The notes under the pieces were generated by a model. That model made no database searches. It was not told the DNA's origin and worked only from the letters and a program-made list of their open reading frames with translations. This document shows positions 1-8,059 of a stretch of DNA of 35,379 nt, in pieces. How positions within the stretch are numbered: position 1 is the stretch's first letter; each line of letters starts with the position of its first letter. Source of the stretch: Phycisphaerales bacterium (GTDB taxonomy: Bacteria; Planctomycetota; Phycisphaerae; Phycisphaerales; SM1A02); contig JAKEEP010000254.1 in NCBI GenBank assembly GCA_022616475.1, positions 1 to 35,379 on the forward strand. Reading direction: 5' to 3'. The translations under genes were made by a program, and so were the position numbers.

Positions 1-49
1 CATCATTTGAGCGCCTCGCCTGGCCCTCAATCAAATGCCGCGCGTCAGA

Positions 50-1573
50 TCACTTCTTTCTGGAGGTTTTCTTCTTCGGGGTCGCTTCGCTTTTTGCGGC
101 AGGCTTCGCGGGCTCGTCGGACTCTGATTTTGCCGCGGACTTGCGGGTGCGCGTGGTCTTGGCGGGCGTTTTGCCGCCCTGCTTTTTCTTCTTGACCAGA
201 TCGTTCCATTCCTCGGCGGATATTTCGACTTGCTTGACCTGCTCAACGACTCGTTGGGCCGCCTTTTCGTCGCGGATCAGCCGCGCGACTTCGCCCAAGC
301 GACCCGATTGCGACAATTCCGTCCTCAGCTTCTCGGGCCGAACGTTTCGCTGGGCGGCGATGAGGGCGATGCGGCCGTTCACTTCCTGCTCCGAGACTTC
401 GACTTGGAAATGCTCAGCCAATCGCTGCAAAAGGAAGAAATGCTTGAGGCGGCGGCGCGCCTCGGCCAGGGAGTCGCTTCGGGTTTCGGCGAGCTTCTCC
501 TCGACCTCTTCCGGGGTTGAGCCGCGGTAGAGCAATTCCAGGCGATACTGCTCAAGGTGCCGGGCCGACTGCTGGGCCGACATTTTCTCGGGCAGCTCGA
601 ACTCAACCAGCTCGGCGAGCTGCTCGACGGCCTGCTCGCGCATGGCGGCGGCCTGCTCATCATCGCGGCGATGCTCGAGGGCGAGCTTGATCTGCTCGCG
701 CAGAATCTCTTCGTTGGTCAGGCCGTACTTTTGGGCGACGACAGCAGGCTCGGCCGGAGCGACGCGCTCAGCCTGGCGGAGTTCGAACTCGATGGTCAGT
801 TTCACGCCGCGGATGTCATCGCGCTCGTGGGACTCGGGCCCGACGGTTTCGATGACGATTTTGTCGCCGATCTTCCTGTCTATGAGCTGATCGCGAAGCC
901 CTTCGATCATGAGGCCAAGGACCTGGCCGCGGCCGCCATCGGCCTTGCCGGGGATGATGATGATGACGTTGTCCTGCCGGAAGAAGGGCTCGGTTTCGTC
1001 CTCCTTGGTGACGGTTGCGTAGCCGCCGAGGCGGTCGCCTTCGGTGAAGTCGCTTTCGATGCGAGAGGCGACGCCATGCATCAGTTGCTGGCGCTCAAGC
1101 TCCTGGGCGATGCGCTCGTCGGTGATGTCGACCATCGGTTTCTTGACTTCGATGGTGTCGAGGGCGGGAAGCTCGAAGCTGGGAACGACCTCGACCTCGA
1201 GCGAGAAGGTCATGGCCTTGCCCGGCTCGAGCTCGAGTGTTTTCATGTCGTCGCCGGGCTCAGGCTCGCCGACGGGCTTGAGCTTGTGCTCTTCGATGGC
1301 GGTGGCGTAGGCGCTGGCGATGAGTTGATTTTTCGTTTCGGTTCGGACTGAGGTGCCGAAGCGGCGTTCGAGAAGTTTCTGCGGGACGTGCCCCTTGCGG
1401 AAGCCGGGCAGGACGGTTTGGCCCGCCAGCACGGTCATGGACTCGGCGAGCTTGTCGTTGATCGCGTGAGCCGGAATGGTGATGGTGAGGCGCTTGCGAG
1501 CGGGGCCGGCGTCTTCGATCTTCACCTGGTTGGTGGAGGTGGTGGGTTCGGTGGTGGCGGTGGCGGGGGACAT
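50..1573 (-). CDS. tig: Trigger factor (ribosome-associated chaperone) with basic C-terminal tail
   Basis: Encodes 507 residues starting at ATG 1573. The N-terminal ribosome-binding domain is recognisable from the PGFRKGHVPQKLLERRFG stretch (about residues 56-73), which matches the trigger-factor signature GFRxGxxP. The central part corresponds to the peptidyl-prolyl isomerase region but is weakly conserved. The long helical C-terminal domain (about 270-455) would form the chaperone arms. The family usually has 430-480 residues. The excess here is a tail of about 50 residues rich in Lys, Ala, Ser and Pro, similar in composition to histone-H1-like tails. The protein would bind near the ribosomal exit tunnel and assist folding of nascent chains. 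The usual clpP/clpX partners are not visible, since the gene ends close to the window edge. The Shine-Dalgarno before the start is weak. Confidence 0.93.
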   Translation of the reverse strand: MSPATATTEPTTSTNQVKIEDAGPARKRLTITIPAHAINDKLAESMTVLAGQTVLPGFRKGHVPQKLLERRFGTSVRTETKNQLIASAYATAIEEHKLKPVGEPEPGDDMKTLELEPGKAMTFSLEVEVVPSFELPALDTIEVKKPMVDITDERIAQELERQQLMHGVASRIESDFTEGDRLGGYATVTKEDETEPFFRQDNVIIIIPGKADGGRGQVLGLMIEGLRDQLIDRKIGDKIVIETVGPESHERDDIRGVKLTIEFELRQAERVAPAEPAVVAQKYGLTNEEILREQIKLALEHRRDDEQAAAMREQAVEQLAELVEFELPEKMSAQQSARHLEQYRLELLYRGSTPEEVEEKLAETRSDSLAEARRRLKHFFLLQRLAEHFQVEVSEQEVNGRIALIAAQRNVRPEKLRTELSQSGRLGEVARLIRDEKAAQRVVEQVKQVEISAEEWNDLVKKKKQGGKTPAKTTRTRKSAAKSESDEPAKPAAKSEATPKKKTSRKK

Positions 1574-1674
1574 AGGGAATTCCGGTGGAAAACGAGCGAT
1601 TCTGGAAGCGAAGCTCGAAGGATATCACGCCCGCCTGACGAATCCAACTTGTCACCTACCCCGCCGCAATGCGG

Positions 1675-2643
1675 TCACAGAAGCTGCGGTTGCAGCGGTT
1701 CCACGGTTGGCACGTTTCCAGCATCGACGCTCGTCAGCAAATCGGAGATCGTTCGGGAATCACGTTCAGAAACAAAACGGAACAGTGACGCACGCACATA
1801 TTCAAGATTCAAGTCTATGGTCATCCACTTTCGAGACAGTCGCTCGGCCGCCTCCCCGGTTGTTCCGCTACCACCGAAAATGTCTAAGACGAAGTCCTTG
1901 GGGTCGGTCAGAAACCTGATAAAGAACTCCGGCAGGTCCCGCGGAAAGCGCGCCGGATGCGGGTCGATCGTATATTCGTTGCAGAGTCGCAAGTATGTCC
2001 CGTTGCTCTCGCTGTTGGGAAACTGCAACAGATTGGGTGGAATTGCTCCGCCGTTGTCTTTCCCAAAGGCATCGCCGATTTCGTGACCTGAAGGGCGGCT
2101 CTTTGGAGAGTAGAAAGCCGCGGGGTCCTTCAAAAGAGTCTTCATGCGTGCCGAATACGGGACCAAGACATTGGAGACGTTTGCTTTGGGCCATTCACTC
2201 TTACTGAGCCACCACACAGTATTGACGGAATCCTTGGCTCGAAGTTTCCGTTTGTTCACCCATTCGATTGGTGACGGCAGCTTGCTCGGGTTATGCCAAA
2301 AGAACTCTTCAGCGAGATGGAAACCGCAATCATCCACAAGCTCAATCAGGACGCGAAAATTGTAGAGCGATCGTACTGGCACACCCTTGCGATATGCCCC
2401 GCCCAGATCGAGGACGAAACTGCCAGTGGGTTTGAGTGCGCGATGCACAAGCGGACCGAAATCACAAAGCCATTTGACGTAGCTTTCTTGGTCGAGATTG
2501 CCATAGGTCTTCTCTCGAAGCAGCGCAAATGGCGGCGAGGTCACGACGAGGTCGACAGACTCCTGGACCATGCCCGCAAGCACTTCCATCGAATCTCCGA
2601 CCACGGCTTCACCAAGCGGTGTCCTAAAAAGTGGTTTGAACAT
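1675..2643 (-). CDS. pvuIIM: PvuII-type DNA (cytosine-N4) methyltransferase, predicted CAGCTG
   Basis: Beta-class amino-methyltransferase of 322 residues from ATG 2643; an upstream in-frame TTG at 2655 is possible but adds only four residues. The catalytic motif DLVVTSPPFAL (residues 31-41) is of the S-P-P type used by m4C enzymes. The S-adenosylmethionine motif DIFGGSGTTGEAAERL lies near the C-terminus, which is the beta-class order. From memory, much of the middle (for example NPSKLPSPIEWVNKRK and VNTVWWLSKSEWPK) matches M.PvuII closely, so CAGCTG modified at the inner cytosine is the predicted target. It is transcribed divergently from the controller and endonuclease genes, the same arrangement as in the Proteus PvuII system. 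A hand count of one row gives about 50% GC against about 67% in the neighbouring glutamine synthetase, which suggests horizontal acquisition. Confidence 0.92.
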   Translation of the reverse strand: MFKPLFRTPLGEAVVGDSMEVLAGMVQESVDLVVTSPPFALLREKTYGNLDQESYVKWLCDFGPLVHRALKPTGSFVLDLGGAYRKGVPVRSLYNFRVLIELVDDCGFHLAEEFFWHNPSKLPSPIEWVNKRKLRAKDSVNTVWWLSKSEWPKANVSNVLVPYSARMKTLLKDPAAFYSPKSRPSGHEIGDAFGKDNGGAIPPNLLQFPNSESNGTYLRLCNEYTIDPHPARFPRDLPEFFIRFLTDPKDFVLDIFGGSGTTGEAAERLSRKWMTIDLNLEYVRASLFRFVSERDSRTISDLLTSVDAGNVPTVEPLQPQLL

Positions 2644-2719
2644 GATTCGCACCAATCTTTGATGTTGCGCTTTGTCTGTTGAGCAATTTTACGCCCCCGC
2701 GACCCTGTGTGCAACCCCA
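2644..2719. promoter_or_regulatory. Divergent control region of the restriction-modification unit
   Basis: These 76 bases separate the methyltransferase ATG from the controller-gene ATG, so promoters for both directions and the controller's operators are expected here. I looked for the symmetrical GACT/AGTC C-box pattern known from controller-regulated systems and found no convincing copy. The controller ATG has no Shine-Dalgarno, which fits the leaderless transcripts known for several C genes. The role is inferred from gene order, not from a recognised site. Confidence 0.45.
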
Positions 2720-2998
2720 ATGCGCGGAAGTGACTTCACGAAGCGATTCGGTGACCGGCTACGGGAGGCTCGCAAAGCGCGGGGTCTATCCCAGGAGGAC
2801 CTGGCTCACGCCGCCGGATTGCATCGCACGCATGTCAGTCTTATCGAGCGAAACCATCGATCGGTCAGACTCGAAACCCTCGAACGCCTTGCCGCTGCAT
2901 TGAGAGTCGAGCCCGCGTCGCTCATTCCGCCTGCGACTGAACGAGTCAAGCATGGCCGCAACACCTCGCCATCATCCAGACAAAGCAGAACTCGATAA
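2720..2998 (+). CDS. pvuIIC: Restriction-modification controller protein (XRE-family HTH)
   Basis: Small helix-turn-helix regulator of 92 residues from ATG 2720. An in-frame TTG at 2672 would add 16 residues that do not resemble the family, so I prefer the ATG. The HTH core is [20 protein letters not shown] (about residues 23-42), followed by [19 protein letters not shown], the typical Cro/C.PvuII-like fold. In PvuII-type systems the controller activates its own operon, including the endonuclease, after a delay so that methylation comes first. Its 3' end overlaps the endonuclease gene by 47 bases in another frame, as in PvuII. The C-terminal tail after about residue 70 is longer than in the roughly 80-residue C proteins and is probably disordered; it partly results from the overlap. 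Confidence 0.88.
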   Translation: MRGSDFTKRFGDRLREARKARGLSQEDLAHAAGLHRTHVSLIERNHRSVRLETLERLAAALRVEPASLIPPATERVKHGRNTSPSSRQSRTR

Positions 2999-3470
2999 GC
3001 TCTTTCCTGCTATCCGCAAGTATCAGGAATTGGCGACCAGGCATGGTATCGGCGACATCTTCCAAGACAACGGAGGAAAACTCCTGCAGTCGCTGCTCAT
3101 TCTTGACCTGACGTGTGTGGGAAGCCGCGAAGGGAACGATGCCAAAGATTGCTTTGGAAATGAGTACGAGTTGAAAACGGTTAACGTCTTACTCACGCAG
3201 TCGTTCTCGACGCATCATCATCTGAATCCGGTCATTCTCGCGAAGTACCGGAAAGTGCACGCCTGGTATTTCTCGATCTATGAAGGAATTGAGTTGGTGA
3301 GAATCTATCGGATGGAACCTTCGCAGCTCGAGGTGGAGTATTTTGCAAAATGGGAAAGGAAATGGCACGCTTCTGGCGGCAAGGACATCAACAATCCGAA
3401 AATTCCAGTCAAGTTTGTGGAAGCGAACGGGAAGTTGGTGTACGCCGATCCCGTCGATGATCGGCTGTGA
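2952..3470 (+). CDS. pvuIIR: PvuII-type restriction endonuclease, predicted CAGCTG
   Basis: Encodes 172 residues from ATG 2952, slightly longer than PvuII (157). The match to PvuII recalled from memory is strong along the whole length: [49 protein letters not shown] and [13 protein letters not shown] all have counterparts. The PD-(D/E)xK residues of PvuII (Asp58, Glu68, Lys70) correspond here to Asp63, Glu73 and Lys75 with a constant offset of five, and Asp34 corresponds to Asp39. The base-contacting histidines of the STHHH loop are kept at residues 88-90. The enzyme should therefore be catalytically intact and cut CAGCTG to blunt ends as a homodimer; specificity is inferred from similarity. 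It overlaps the controller gene by 47 bases and ends 24 bases before the convergent glutamine synthetase gene. Confidence 0.93.
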   Translation: MAATPRHHPDKAELDKLFPAIRKYQELATRHGIGDIFQDNGGKLLQSLLILDLTCVGSREGNDAKDCFGNEYELKTVNVLLTQSFSTHHHLNPVILAKYRKVHAWYFSIYEGIELVRIYRMEPSQLEVEYFAKWERKWHASGGKDINNPKIPVKFVEANGKLVYADPVDDRL

Positions 3471-3494
3471 GTCTTCGGACATTTCGCAGGTTCA

Positions 3495-5627
3495 TCACCG
3501 CACGAACAGCATTTCCGCGTAAGTCGGGAGAGTCCAGAGATCGTCGGGGATCACGGCTTCGAGTGCATCGGAAGCCTTGCGCGCCTTTTCCATCGCGGGC
3601 ACGAGCTTTTGATGGATGAATTTGGCGTGCTTCTCGGGCTCGGCCACGTGATGCGACTCAGCCTGCTCGACGGCGGCGATGGCCTTGCGCAGATCGGTAA
3701 TCATCTTCACGAGCTTCTTGAGCTGTATGACCGTGTCGGGTGCGCTGACGCGGGCTGCCTTGGTGGCGACGACGGTCTCGGCCAGCTGGGTTTGATATCG
3801 CAGCGCAGCGGGCAAGATTTGCTGCTTGAGCAGCGATGTCAGCATCCGAGCTTCGATGCCCATGGTCTTGATGTACGTTTCGATGAGCACATCGACGCGG
3901 GCGTTGAGCTCGCGATTGTTCAGCACGCCGTACTTCTCAAAGAGCTCGAGGGACTTCTTGGAGCGAAGAATCGGAAGCGCCTCGGCAGTGGAACGCAGAT
4001 GCGGCAGGCCGCGCTTCTCGGCTTCCTTGTGCCACTTGGGCGCGTAGTTGTCGCCATCGAACAGGACGCGGCGATGCTTGGAGACGATCTGCTTGAGCAC
4101 GCTCCAGACCGCTTCCTGCTGCTGTGCCGGGGCGGGACGGGCGCCAGCCTTCTTCTCAAGCTCTGTGGCGACGAAGTCGAGCGACTCGGCGATGATCGTG
4201 TTGAGCACGGTGTTGGGCCAGGAGACGGCGGCGCTGGAGCCGACAGCGCGGAACTCGAACTTGTTGCCGGTGAAGGCGAAGGGGCTGGTGCGATTGCGAT
4301 CGCCGGAGTGGCGGGGAATGTTCGGCAGAATGTGCGACCCCAGATCGAGCGATCCGCCCTTCTTGGTTGATTTGGGCTCGCCCTTCTCGAGCTGATCGAG
4401 GATGTCCGAGAGCATCTCGCCCATGAAGATGGAGATGATCGCAGGGGGCGCTTCGTTGGCGCCCAGGCGATGGTCGTTGGCGGCGCTGGCGATCGAGGCG
4501 CGCAGCAGATCGGCATGCAGATCGACAGCCCGCATCACCGCGCAGAGGAAGACCAGGAACTGCATGTTCGAGTGCGTTTCCTCTTGAGGGTCGAGCAGAT
4601 TGACGCCGGTGTCGGTGGAAATCGACCAGTTATTGTGCTTGCCGGAGCCGTTGATGCCGGCGAAGGGCTTTTCGTGAAGCAAGCAACGAAGCCCAAAGTG
4701 GGGGGCGCACGTTTCCATCACGTGCATCATCACCATCTGGTGATCGGTCGCGACGTTGGCGTTCTCGAACGTCGGCGCCAGCTCATACTGAGCGGGCGCG
4801 ACTTCGTTGTGACGGGTCGCGACGGGAACGCCCAGCTCAAAGAGCCGGCGCTCGACCGCGTGCATGTAGGCCTGCACGCGCTCGGGGATGGAGCCGAAAT
4901 AGTGATCGTGCATCTGCTGGCCCTTGGGGGCGTGGGCGCCGATGAGGGTGCGCTCGCAGATGCGCAGGTCGGGCCGCTCGCGGTAGAACTCATCGTTGAT
5001 GAGGAAGTACTCTTGCTCGCAGCCGAGGGTGGTGATGACTTGAGAGACGCCTTTGTCGCTGCCGAAGAACTTCAGGATGCGCATGGCGTGCTTGCTGACG
5101 GCGGCGATGGAGCGAAGCAGGGGAGTTTTCTTGTCGAGGGCCTCGCCGGTCCATGAGACGAAGGCGGTGGGGATGCAGAGGGTGGCGCCGGAATTGGTGC
5201 GCAGGATGAAGGCGGGGCTGGTGGCGTCCCATGCGGTGTAGCCGCGGGCTTCGTAGGTGTCGCGAATGCCGCCGGATGGGAAGCTGGAGGCGTCGGGCTC
5301 GCCACGGATGAGCGCGCTGCCGGAGAACTTGGCGATCGCGCCGCCCTCGCCGTCGGGAACGAAGAAGGCATCGTGCTTTTCGGCAGTCGCGCCGGTGAGG
5401 GGTTGGAACCAGTGGCAGTAGTGGGTGCAGCCGTGCTCGAGCGCCCAGTCTTTCATGGCGCTGGCGACGGTGTTAGCGATGGCCGGATCGAGCGGCAAGC
5501 CGCGCCGCATGGTCTGCTGAAGCTTCTCGAACACTTCGGCGGGAAGCCGCTTGAGCATCACGTCGCCGGTGAAGGTCAACGAGCCAAAGTTCGACGCGTC
5601 GATGGTTGCGAGCGGGGTCGAATCCAT
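3495..5627 (-). CDS. glnN: Glutamine synthetase type III
   Basis: Catalyses ATP-dependent amidation of glutamate in the cytoplasm. From ATG 5627 the protein has 710 residues, the normal size for GSIII (about 700-730) and much larger than GSI/GSII. The reading frame continues upstream to ATGs at 5669 and 5759, but the extra residues look non-coding. Family features seen are [10 protein letters not shown] near the N-terminus, [13 protein letters not shown], the active-site stretch [16 protein letters not shown], the GSIII-specific [19 protein letters not shown], and [16 protein letters not shown]. All parts of the catalytic barrel appear present. No Shine-Dalgarno is evident at either candidate start. 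The gene lies in the same direction as trpA and mazG, separated from trpA by 180 bases. Confidence 0.95.
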   Translation of the reverse strand: MDSTPLATIDASNFGSLTFTGDVMLKRLPAEVFEKLQQTMRRGLPLDPAIANTVASAMKDWALEHGCTHYCHWFQPLTGATAEKHDAFFVPDGEGGAIAKFSGSALIRGEPDASSFPSGGIRDTYEARGYTAWDATSPAFILRTNSGATLCIPTAFVSWTGEALDKKTPLLRSIAAVSKHAMRILKFFGSDKGVSQVITTLGCEQEYFLINDEFYRERPDLRICERTLIGAHAPKGQQMHDHYFGSIPERVQAYMHAVERRLFELGVPVATRHNEVAPAQYELAPTFENANVATDHQMVMMHVMETCAPHFGLRCLLHEKPFAGINGSGKHNNWSISTDTGVNLLDPQEETHSNMQFLVFLCAVMRAVDLHADLLRASIASAANDHRLGANEAPPAIISIFMGEMLSDILDQLEKGEPKSTKKGGSLDLGSHILPNIPRHSGDRNRTSPFAFTGNKFEFRAVGSSAAVSWPNTVLNTIIAESLDFVATELEKKAGARPAPAQQQEAVWSVLKQIVSKHRRVLFDGDNYAPKWHKEAEKRGLPHLRSTAEALPILRSKKSLELFEKYGVLNNRELNARVDVLIETYIKTMGIEARMLTSLLKQQILPAALRYQTQLAETVVATKAARVSAPDTVIQLKKLVKMITDLRKAIAAVEQAESHHVAEPEKHAKFIHQKLVPAMEKARKASDALEAVIPDDLWTLPTYAEMLFVR

Positions 5628-5807
5628 GTGTGGGTCAAGAATGTCTCGATTGCTGCGGATGATGGTCATGGCGTCTGCGTATCCAGAAACGTGATGCGAG
5701 CGGTTTGCGCGAAGGCACATGATACGCAGATGATGATCGCTGCAAAGCCGACTCATCAATTGACCTGGGTCCTGTGGAAAAGTTGACGAATGGGAGATGG
5801 AGCGCGG

Positions 5808-6557
5808 TCAAGCCGGAGCGATGGCTGAGTCCATTTTCTGACTCAACTGAGCGACAAAATCCACGGCGGTCCGCACGGGATCGGGCGACTCTCCCATTCT
5901 TCGCACCAATGCCGAGCCGACGATGACGCCATCGGCGACGGTCGCGACCTGCGCGGCCTGCTGCGGCCGGGAAACGCCAAAGCCGACCGCAATAGGGAGT
6001 TTTGTCTGCCTTCGTATGGTGTCGATGCGTTGCTTGAGATCTTGAATGTCCAGGCGATCGGACTCACCGGTGATGCCGACGCGGGCCAGAAGGTAGATGA
6101 AGCCGGTGCACAATCCGGCGATCTGGCCGATGCGGTGCGGCGCGGTTGTGGGCGCGATCAAGAGGGTGAACGACAAGTGATGGAGGCGAGCAAGGCCGGA
6201 TAAAGGAGCCGCGGCGTTCAAGTCGATGTCGGGGACGATTAGGCCATCGAATCCCGCAGAGGCCGCCTCTGAGATGAATCGCTCCGGGCCCATACGGGTG
6301 ATGATGGAATCGCTGACCATCGCGACCAGGCCGGCTTGGGTGCGCCGGCGCACGCTCTTGACGATTTGAAAGACTCGGGCGGGAGTGATGCCGGATTTCA
6401 GAGCTTTGTGCATGGCATCGGCGATGACCGGACCATCGGCGATCGGGTCGGAGAAGGGGATGCCGATTTCGATGATCGGTGCGCCGGCGTCGGCCAGGGC
6501 AGGAATGGCTTGCTCGGTTGTCTCGGCCGTCGGGAAACCTGCGCAGACAAATGGCAT
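5808..6557 (-). CDS. trpA: Tryptophan synthase alpha subunit, start codon uncertain
   Basis: TrpA cleaves indole-3-glycerol phosphate to indole, which is channelled to TrpB. The signature IEIGIPFSDPIADGP contains the catalytic Glu and Asp (equivalent to Glu49 and Asp60 of the enteric enzyme). The phosphate-binding C-terminal part, VGFGVSRPQQA and DGVIVGSALV, is complete. From ATG 6557 the protein has 249 residues, and the first alpha helix of the family is missing. That helix is nevertheless encoded in frame directly upstream: RIDSIFADLRRTGRRAL occupies 6606 down to 6558. The frame stays open up to a stop at 6672-6674, but this stretch holds no ATG, GTG or TTG. Either a rare start codon is used (a CTG lies at 6663-6665, and ATC/ATA codons are nearby) or the true start was lost. 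trpB is not in the window. Confidence 0.9.
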   Translation of the reverse strand: MPFVCAGFPTAETTEQAIPALADAGAPIIEIGIPFSDPIADGPVIADAMHKALKSGITPARVFQIVKSVRRRTQAGLVAMVSDSIITRMGPERFISEAASAGFDGLIVPDIDLNAAAPLSGLARLHHLSFTLLIAPTTAPHRIGQIAGLCTGFIYLLARVGITGESDRLDIQDLKQRIDTIRRQTKLPIAVGFGVSRPQQAAQVATVADGVIVGSALVRRMGESPDPVRTAVDFVAQLSQKMDSAIAPA

Positions 6558-6617
6558 GAGCGCGCGGCGACCCGTCCTGCGCAGGTCAGCGAATATGGAA
6601 TCGATCCGAGATCCGCG

Positions 6618-6735
6618 ATTGTGGATTGTGGATTTTGGATTTTGGATTGGGTAGTCTCCGCTCAGTGACTCTCATCGTTGTTGAATCCAGATCCAAACTG
6701 ATAGTCCAAATTCCAAATCCAAAATCTGGAATCAC
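6618..6735. repeat. GGATTTT-type imperfect inverted repeat between mazG and trpA
   Basis: The left arm (about 6618-6650) is an iteration of GGATTTT/GGATTGT units. The right arm (about 6704-6735) is its imperfect complement, built of TCCAAAT-like units. Roughly three quarters of the arm positions pair. The right arm runs over the mazG stop codon. The left arm ends a few bases before the first conserved TrpA codons, and the mRNA of this interval could fold into one long stem. It looks like a dispersed palindromic repeat rather than a terminator, because no T-run follows. Confidence 0.6.
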
Positions 6736-7025
6736 TTGGTTCCCTTGGGCCCGCCGCGGTCCAGGTATTTCTTGTGCACGGCCCTGGTCAGGTCGATCTC
6801 GAGGATGTTCGCGAGCGTTGTCAGCCAGGCGAGCACGTCGGCGAATTCTTCTTCGAGGTTGGTTTGATCGGCGGTTGAGCGTTCGCCGCGTTGGTGCTTG
6901 CCGATGGCGTGAGCCAGCTCACCGACTTCCTCGGCGAACCACAGGAAGGTGGCCGGCGCGCCGCGCGCCGAGTCAGTCGCGAAGTACCGGTCGCGGATCA
7001 GTTGCTGAAACTCTGAAAGCAGCAT
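6732..7025 (-). CDS. MazG-like nucleotide pyrophosphohydrolase
   Basis: Small all-helical protein of 97 residues from ATG 7025. The metal-binding motifs of the MazG/all-alpha NTP pyrophosphatase superfamily are present as EEVGELAHAI (about residues 31-40) and EEEFADVLAWL (about 58-68), giving the ExxE...ExxD arrangement. The family hydrolyses nucleoside triphosphates to monophosphate and pyrophosphate, often for pool cleaning. The length matches single-domain members, but the true substrate cannot be told from sequence. It could be a HisE-like relative, although no histidine genes are near. It lies upstream of trpA in the same direction, separated from it by the palindromic repeat. No Shine-Dalgarno is visible; a TATATT hexamer lies 13 bases before the start. 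Confidence 0.85.
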   Translation of the reverse strand: MLLSEFQQLIRDRYFATDSARGAPATFLWFAEEVGELAHAIGKHQRGERSTADQTNLEEEFADVLAWLTTLANILEIDLTRAVHKKYLDRGGPKGTK

Positions 7026-7038
7026 TGAGCGGCTAGAG

Positions 7039-7044
7039 AATATA
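7039..7044 (-). promoter_or_regulatory. Candidate -10 element (TATATT) for mazG
   Basis: Read on the minus strand, TATATT ends 13 bases before the mazG ATG at 7025, implying a transcript leader of only a few bases. No convincing -35 element was identified. The assignment rests on position and resemblance to the TATAAT consensus alone. Confidence 0.35.
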
Positions 7045-7055
7045 CCGGCAAGCGG

Positions 7056-7964
7056 TCAGGGGCATTCCCCCCATTTGCTGATGACCAACAGGAGATCTGC
7101 AACGTTGACGAGGCCATCGCCGCCGGCCGGTGCTACATCGCTGAGGCAAGGGGCGCCGGGGGGGCATGGTCCCCAGTTGCTGATGACCATCAGGAGATCT
7201 GCAACGTTGACCAGACCATCACCGCCGGGGGGTGGAGTGATGTCGCCCGGACATGGCGCTTGGGCCGCTGCCACGCTGCCCAGGGTAGGGCCGGTGCGAA
7301 TCTCGTCCAGCGTTTGGCCGTAGCCAAACGTGAAGTCAACAGTTTGATAGTTGATATTGACCGGTGCGGAGACCGAAGCGTGCGGCGGCCCCAGCGCCGC
7401 AGGCGGATTGACCCAAAGATCAATGCTGCTGGGCGTCAAGCGAAGCAAATACAGATCAGTGACGAATGGGCCTGACGCCGACGAGGTCGACACCACCGCT
7501 GGATTGAGTCCGTATTGAAGGGTGACGGTGCCCGAAGCGAGGATCGTTATTTTGAGTGGGTCGACGAAGAACCCCAGCATCTCGAGTGTCATCGGGTTTG
7601 CCTGCTCGCGCTGAAAGAGGAAACTCATCCACGGTCGGCCGGTGCCGGCGATCGCTCCAGTAGCCGAGTGGAATTCGCGCGTGGCGGTTGCTGGATCGAT
7701 GGTTCGCAAGGCGACGCCAGCGCTAGGCAGGGCCAGGGCGTGAGTGAGCGTAGCGAAACCGGTCTGTGCGGCCACAGTGCCTAACCAGGCTATATTCCAT
7801 CCCGTGCCGCCATTCAGGCCGTTGACCGGGAGCGCCGGCGCATAGACAAAGCCTTCGTACGCGTCGCCGAGGCAGGATTGATTGGTGATGAGGATCGAAG
7901 GGGACGCCAACGCGCCGAGGCAAATGATTCGGGCCAAATGATTGGAGAGGTTGTGCGATTTCAT
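7056..7964 (-). CDS. Secreted protein with two C-terminal dockerin-like units, paralog 1
   Basis: From ATG 7964 the product has 302 residues; the open frame extends far upstream, but the start is fixed by similarity to the two neighbouring paralogs and by an AAGAGAA purine run just before it. The order is: an N-terminal signal peptide (MKSHNLSNHLARIICLGALA onwards); a body of about 200 residues beginning DAYEGFVYAPALPVNGLNGG, which resembles the beta-sandwich (LamG-like) domains common in secreted planctomycete proteins; and two dockerin-like units, each ending GDGLVNVADLLxVISxWGxC. The enzymatic or binding function is unknown. It is the most downstream of three tandem copies and closest to paralog 2. 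It ends 30 bases before mazG. No cohesin partner is visible in the window. Confidence 0.85.
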   Translation of the reverse strand: MKSHNLSNHLARIICLGALASPSILITNQSCLGDAYEGFVYAPALPVNGLNGGTGWNIAWLGTVAAQTGFATLTHALALPSAGVALRTIDPATATREFHSATGAIAGTGRPWMSFLFQREQANPMTLEMLGFFVDPLKITILASGTVTLQYGLNPAVVSTSSASGPFVTDLYLLRLTPSSIDLWVNPPAALGPPHASVSAPVNINYQTVDFTFGYGQTLDEIRTGPTLGSVAAAQAPCPGDITPPPGGDGLVNVADLLMVISNWGPCPPGAPCLSDVAPAGGDGLVNVADLLLVISKWGECP

Positions 7965-8059
7965 GACTGATTCTCTTGAGTTGAGGATTGAGGATTTGCG
8001 ATGAGGGTGGAACTCCCTCTGGTGGTGGTGCGGCGGGCGGGGGCTAGCGGGACTGGCCG

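Noticed and set aside
557-1351. Plus-strand open frame of 264 codons
   Set aside because: Antisense to the trigger factor gene, rich in Gly/Asp/Leu repeats that mirror its codons. No independent support.
1675-3470. Restriction-modification unit as part of a larger phage-defence island
   Set aside because: Its neighbours on both sides are housekeeping genes (tig, glnN). No other defence genes, integrase or attachment repeats were seen next to it.
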